Shown here: positions 5,447 to 8,389 of the stretch, one piece after another
Layout of the letters: each line of letters opens with the position of its first letter
How positions within the stretch are numbered: the first letter of the stretch is position 1
NCBI GenBank assembly: GCA_041661585.1
Contig: JBAZUC010000033.1
Span: 1-8,389 of the forward strand
Origin: JAPLXD01 sp041661585
GTDB lineage: Bacteria; Patescibacteriota; Minisyncoccia; Moranbacterales; UBA11712
DNA: 8,389 nt
Direction: 5' to 3'
Translations under genes and position numbers: made by a program
Notes under the pieces: generated by a model
What the model saw: the letters and a program-made list of their open reading frames with translations, nothing else
What the model was told of the DNA's origin: nothing
The model's database searches: none

Positions 5447-5742
5447 TTATTTATTCTTAACAACCTTCTTTGTTACCGAATCAACAAAGAGCCGGAAAGC
5501 TGGAGCTTTTCTTTTTCGTAAATTGTTTTGACTCCAAGCAGATGACTTTTCGGGCAAGAGAGGTCTTTTCGAGAAATCGAAACCGTAGGATCGATTATTC
5601 GATCAATGTACATCCGGCGCAGGTTGCCAGGACCATCTTTTTGATAGAGACAAATCGAGGAACCACACTTCTCGCAGCTTATTTTCAGCAGTCTGGCATA
5701 GCCACCTCTAGTTTTACGAAATTTATCGCTCTTGAGCTTCAT
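5447..5742 (-). pseudogene. small zinc-ribbon-like protein, frameshifted
   Basis: The uninterrupted frame gives 89 residues ending at 5473. It has a first knuckle C23-E-K-C26, the segment YQKDGPGNLRRMY (33-45) and a second half-knuckle C63-P-K-S66-H67-LLG, where S66 stands where CPxC ribbons have the last Cys. After IYEKEK (74-79) the reading becomes LQLSGSLLIR, while the -1 frame from 5506 gives APAFRLFVDSVTKKVVKNK and stops at 5447-5449, one base before the phosphatase ATG. That tail looks like the true C-terminus, so one base seems to be lost in the A-rich stretch 5507-5517. Restored length is about 98 residues. The function of the family is unknown to me; a zinc-binding or nucleic-acid-binding role is guesswork. 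Either decaying or a homopolymer sequencing error. Confidence 0.72.
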
Positions 5743-5778
5743 GCTAATAATTTAGCCGAATACCCTTATTTTGCTTCG

Positions 5779-5826
5779 GTTCGAACTTGGACATCTAGCG
5801 GTGTTTTTTGATTGATGTTCGAACAT
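5779..5826. repeat. paired GTTCGAAC palindromes
   Basis: The 8-bp palindrome GTTCGAAC occurs at 5779-5786 and again at 5817-5824, where it extends to the 12-bp palindrome ATGTTCGAACAT (5815-5826). The two centres are 38 bases apart. They lie upstream of the zinc-ribbon gene and at the edge of the structured element, so they could be operator sites. Nothing in the sequence shows what binds. Confidence 0.4.
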
Positions 5827-5855
5827 TTTTTGAGCAAAACCCCCAATAAGGAAGC

Positions 5856-6003
5856 CAGCCCCGCCGTCGCTCGGAAACCTCGCCACCCCGCAAAAAAGTT
5901 TTCTTCACATTTTTTAATTTGCGCGCGCCGACTTTTTTCTTCTAAAAGGAAAAGAAAACTATTTTGCGGGGTTCTGCTCTTAACGAGCAGGACGGCGGGG
6001 CTG
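5856..6003. repeat. nested inverted-repeat element (possible structured RNA or mobile repeat)
   Basis: The outer arms CAGCCCCGCCGTC (5856-5868) and GACGGCGGGGCTG (5991-6003) pair perfectly over 13 bp. Inside them, 20-base arms at 5886-5905 and 5952-5971 (CCCCGCAAAA...TTTTGCGGGG) pair with one mismatch, A5896 against A5961. On the right side a further 6-bp hairpin CTGCTC-TTAAC-GAGCAG (5974-5990) sits between the two. The stretch lies between two convergently arranged minus-strand units and has frames on both strands that look like chance products of the GC-rich arms. It could be a folded RNA, a cruciform/recombination site or a non-autonomous mobile repeat. Confidence 0.7.
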
Positions 6004-6023
6004 TCCGCTTTTTGTATTCGCTC

Positions 6024-6066
6024 GGGCGTGGCGGAATTCCCCCCAAACCCCCCTTCCGCCACGCCC
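6024..6066. repeat. 13-bp hairpin with C6-A3-C6 loop
   Basis: GGGCGTGGCGGAA (6024-6036) pairs perfectly with TTCCGCCACGCCC (6054-6066); the 17-base loop is TTCCCCCCAAACCCCCC. It lies 30 bases downstream of the end of the OLD-family gene on the minus strand, but no U-run follows it in that direction. On the plus strand TTCTTTTTTT begins 13 bases after the stem. It may belong to the same element as the inverted repeats at 5856-6003. GGCGGAATT occurs at 6030-6038 and again at 6090-6098. Confidence 0.7.
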
Positions 6067-6096
6067 TCGCTGGGACGATTCTTTTTTTCGGCGGAA

Positions 6097-7923
6097 TTAA
6101 AACTTGCTTTCTATATTCTCAATCAGTTTGGTTATATTGTCCATAGTCGTTTTATCCAAACTGATTGTCGTTCCATTTTGGCAAATTTCCAAAAATTTCT
6201 TGGCGAGCAAAACCTTGTCCGATTTTGTCTTTTTCAAATGTTCTGAATTTGTCTCGGTATAGGTTTTACTTTCATCGCCGAGGACAAATTTTTTAAAATC
6301 GGACGGCGAGAAAATATCTTCAATACTCCCTGCGGTATTCAAAACTGAAAGAATTAAATCTTTTGTAATTAGCCAATTATCTTTTAAGTTTTTCTCGCCG
6401 TCTTTCTTGCCCTGATCGTTATCATAAAGATAAATGACTTTTCCACCCCAACCATGCAAAATTGTTCCTACATATGGCATATTTCCACATCCGCCACCGA
6501 AAATAAAGTTCACACTGTCTTTATTGAGTATTTTTTTGAAAGCATTGAGATAATAAACATCAGAAGGTCCCTCAACAACAACATTATTAACTTTATCCAA
6601 AGCAGAAATTCCAGCGTTTAACTCTAATCCAATAGCGGTCAAAATTGGAGTAAGAGTTTCTTTATCTGCCAAAGCGTGAACTTTATTTTCAATCTCTGTC
6701 CCTGATTTTTTAGTACGATGAACTAATCTGACCCTATTTAGTTTATCGGCTTCCAAAAGATATGGCGAGTGGGTGGAAAAAATCAGTTGAACTGCTTTTG
6801 CAGAATCTTCAAGTTTACCTAAAATATCCTCTTGTGCTTTGGCGTGCAAAAATAAACCAGGTTCGTCAATCAAAATTATATTTGGAATATTTTCATTTGC
6901 GCGTGCTGAAACCTTGATATAAAAAGCAAGGTGCCATTGTCGTCCCTTACTTCGCAAACTTGGTTCAAAGGGATAGCCGTCCTCTTTTATCCAAAAATAA
7001 AGATGTTCCGAGTCCCAGTTAACGCTTAAATTTGAAACATCCTGTGTCCAGAATTTCTCATAATCTTTGTTTAGCTTGATGTTTATATCGTCCTTATGCT
7101 TTTCTTTCCCTCTATCATCAGTGCCTTTTATTGTTGTGATTTTCAAATCACTAATTACGGACAAATCTTTAATCCATTCATTTTTTTCCAATTCGGCAAA
7201 CGGGATTTTGTTCGGGAAAATATCCTCAAATGAATTAAATAGGATAAAATTTGGTATCCATTGTTTTAAGGCGTTCAAAAATTTTGTTTCGGTAGCAAAG
7301 AAATTTTCAAGATTATTTATTTCTGTTTCTATTTCAGTAAGCAGTTTTGAAAAATTGTCGCGTTCTTTTTCGTCAATTTGCGCCACATTTGGTGTTGTAG
7401 TATTTTTGAAGTTGGTAAAAAGCGTTTTTTCATTTGCAAAATCTGAAAATTCAAAATCAAATAAACTACCGCCCAATGCTTCATATTTTTCATGAGTAGC
7501 TTTAATTTTATTCCACTTATCTTTTATGGATTTTTGAATTTTTTCAATTTCTTTACCACCAAAAATTTCATTCTGTAAGGTGCTTTCGCCAAATGAATAA
7601 CTATCGGGAAAAGTTTTTATTAGTTCAATTTCAATATCTGCCGTCGCTTTCAGCGGACTTTTTATTTCTTCAAAAATTTCCTTGATTGTATCTTTTTCAA
7701 CAATAAAAGTGATTGAAATTTCTGGGATGGCGTCAGGAAATTTTATTGGTTTTGCAGATTCCCTAATCTTGTTATCGGTGTCAAAATCTTCCAAGGCTTC
7801 AAGAATAGAGGTTTTGCCCGATTCATTTTTTCCAGCGAGAATAGTAATTGTATCGGTCAAATAACAATCACCGCTATCCGTGATTGACTTGTAATTTTTA
7901 ATTATAAATTTTTTTAATTTCAT
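6097..7923 (-). CDS. OLD-family ATP-dependent nuclease (AAA/ABC ATPase plus TOPRIM), 608 aa
   Basis: The N-terminal half is an SMC/ABC-like ATPase: Walker A AGKNESGKTS at about 30-39, a signature-like LRSKGRQW (323-330), Walker B IILIDEPG (349-356) and the switch STHSPYLL (383-390). A charged, partly coiled-coil insertion fills about 120-250. The C-terminal half carries a TOPRIM domain: VVVEGPSD (448-455) with its Glu and YLYDNDQGK (499-507) with the DxD, followed by SIEDIF (533-538). This order defines the overcoming-lysogenization-defect (OLD) nuclease superfamily, whose members cut or nick DNA in phage defence. The ATG at 7923 overlaps the stop of the methyltransferase gene (ATGA), so it is preferred over TTG 7935, which has no better ribosome site. 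It is much richer in A+T than the left of the window, a sign of transfer. Confidence 0.87.
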   Translation of the reverse strand: MKLKKFIIKNYKSITDSGDCYLTDTITILAGKNESGKTSILEALEDFDTDNKIRESAKPIKFPDAIPEISITFIVEKDTIKEIFEEIKSPLKATADIEIELIKTFPDSYSFGESTLQNEIFGGKEIEKIQKSIKDKWNKIKATHEKYEALGGSLFDFEFSDFANEKTLFTNFKNTTTPNVAQIDEKERDNFSKLLTEIETEINNLENFFATETKFLNALKQWIPNFILFNSFEDIFPNKIPFAELEKNEWIKDLSVISDLKITTIKGTDDRGKEKHKDDINIKLNKDYEKFWTQDVSNLSVNWDSEHLYFWIKEDGYPFEPSLRSKGRQWHLAFYIKVSARANENIPNIILIDEPGLFLHAKAQEDILGKLEDSAKAVQLIFSTHSPYLLEADKLNRVRLVHRTKKSGTEIENKVHALADKETLTPILTAIGLELNAGISALDKVNNVVVEGPSDVYYLNAFKKILNKDSVNFIFGGGCGNMPYVGTILHGWGGKVIYLYDNDQGKKDGEKNLKDNWLITKDLILSVLNTAGSIEDIFSPSDFKKFVLGDESKTYTETNSEHLKKTKSDKVLLAKKFLEICQNGTTISLDKTTMDNITKLIENIESKF

Positions 7924-8389
7924 ATATTTTTGCAAATCACATAATGTAAATATTCGATTGTTTTATTCGCTGTATAATTTCTATTTTCCGACTTGTCAGC
8001 TTTAAACCTATTGTATTCTTTCGTAAAATTCCCGTATTTGCCCCGTAGGCTCATTATTTCTTGAATATCGCCTAAAGTCATTAAACCCTCGTTGTTATAG
8101 CTCAAAAAGATGTATTTCGTTTTTGCTTTCAAAATTAAATCTTTGAACGCTTTTTTTACTTGTGTTCTTGAACAATAAAGCGATTTTTGATTTTGATATT
8201 CTCGCAAGCCAGTTTTTCCGTGAATTTTGGGATTATCATATTTTGCGATAGTTTCAAGCATATGATAATTTGTCGCATATTGCCTTTGGTTGTATGGCGG
8301 ATCTAAATATAAAATATCACCCGCAATTTTTCCTGCTACCTTATTTATATCCTCGTTAAAAACTTCGTGGTCTTGGTCGTTTATTATCA
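7920..8389 (-). CDS. D12-class adenine-N6 DNA methyltransferase, C-terminal part (5' end outside window)
   Basis: The frame stays open to the window edge, so only about 155 C-terminal codons are seen; ATG 8261 is an internal Met, not the start. The catalytic motif IV, LDPPYNQRQY, is encoded at about 8277-8306 (DPPY at 8292-8303), typical of adenine-N6 methylases that transfer methyl from S-adenosylmethionine to DNA. Downstream, IFLSYNNEGLM, FTKEYNRFKADK and TIEYLHYVI are the usual C-terminal blocks of D12 (Dam-like, type II) enzymes. The target sequence cannot be told from this part. The TGA stop overlaps the start of the OLD-family gene by 4 bases, so the two are one operon, with the methylase first. 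A matching restriction enzyme, if any, would lie beyond 8389. Confidence 0.9.
   Translation of the reverse strand, partial: IINDQDHEVFNEDINKVAGKIAGDILYLDPPYNQRQYATNYHMLETIAKYDNPKIHGKTGLREYQNQKSLYCSRTQVKKAFKDLILKAKTKYIFLSYNNEGLMTLGDIQEIMSLRGKYGNFTKEYNRFKADKSENRNYTANKTIEYLHYVICKNI

Noticed and set aside
5500..5520. Programmed -1 ribosomal frameshift in the zinc-ribbon gene
   Set aside because: No canonical slippery heptamer or downstream pseudoknot is evident; a lost base in the A-run is simpler.
4771..5801. Direct repeat CTTGGACATC at 4771 and 5786 flanking the phosphatase and zinc-ribbon genes
   Set aside because: A 10-base match, with 3 of the next 6 bases, is expected many times by chance in 8.4 kb, and no other sign of transposition was seen.
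5766..6246. Frames of 98 to 144 codons on both strands over the inverted repeats
   Set aside because: They run through the hairpin arms and lack a ribosome site or a recognisable domain; one also overlaps the OLD-family gene. More likely chance frames.
1..8389. CRISPR array, integron attC sites, insertion sequence
   Set aside because: No regularly spaced repeats, no paired GTTRRRY/RYYYAAC cores around the hairpins, and no transposase or integrase was found on either strand.

Overview
The window looks like a piece of a small, gene-dense bacterial genome. Best guess is a Patescibacteria/CPR-like (Parcubacteria-type) metagenomic contig. This rests on many short or unrecognised genes, a minimal 100-residue MscL, promoters placed so close to start codons that several mRNAs look leaderless, and a fragmentary set of metabolic genes. 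TGA is used as a stop (end of the methyltransferase gene), so the code looks standard. The lineage call is an inference; no marker gene proves it.

Left part, plus strand (1-1342): the 3' end of a long-variable-arm tRNA (probably tRNA-Leu), a 17-bp perfect palindrome, a near-consensus promoter, a possible 26-codon leader peptide with three Pro codons in four, a pair of mutually exclusive 12-bp hairpins ending in a terminator, and then proC (pyrroline-5-carboxylate reductase). The layout resembles classical amino-acid attenuation and would let proline supply control the last step of proline synthesis. proC is frameshifted near its C-terminus: exactly the bases for the conserved Gly-Gly are missing. 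Two terminator-like hairpins follow.

Middle part, minus strand (1368-4716): a soluble unknown protein, MscL, a thermolysin-type zinc metallopeptidase, and an unknown 376-residue protein with three internal repeats. The last two overlap by 11 bases and form one operon, transcribed 376-residue gene first. Three -10 boxes here lie 6-8 bases from an ATG.

Next block, minus strand (4897-5742): a small zinc-ribbon-like gene, itself frameshifted, followed one base later by a histidine-phosphatase-family gene whose RHG motif reads VHG.

5743-6096 has no convincing gene. It holds GTTCGAAC palindromes and a GC-rich nested inverted-repeat element (13 bp outside 20 bp, then a separate 13-bp hairpin with a C6-A3-C6 loop), possibly a structured mobile repeat or RNA.

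Right part, minus strand (6097-8389): a clearly AT-rich two-gene operon, a D12-class adenine DNA methyltransferase (cut by the window end) overlapping by 4 bases an OLD-family ATPase/TOPRIM nuclease. It reads as a horizontally acquired defence or restriction-modification-like module.

Two independent frameshifts in otherwise well-conserved genes (one in a hairpin-prone GC stretch, one in an A-run) could be real decay or sequencing/assembly errors, and should be resolved before any gene is called dead.
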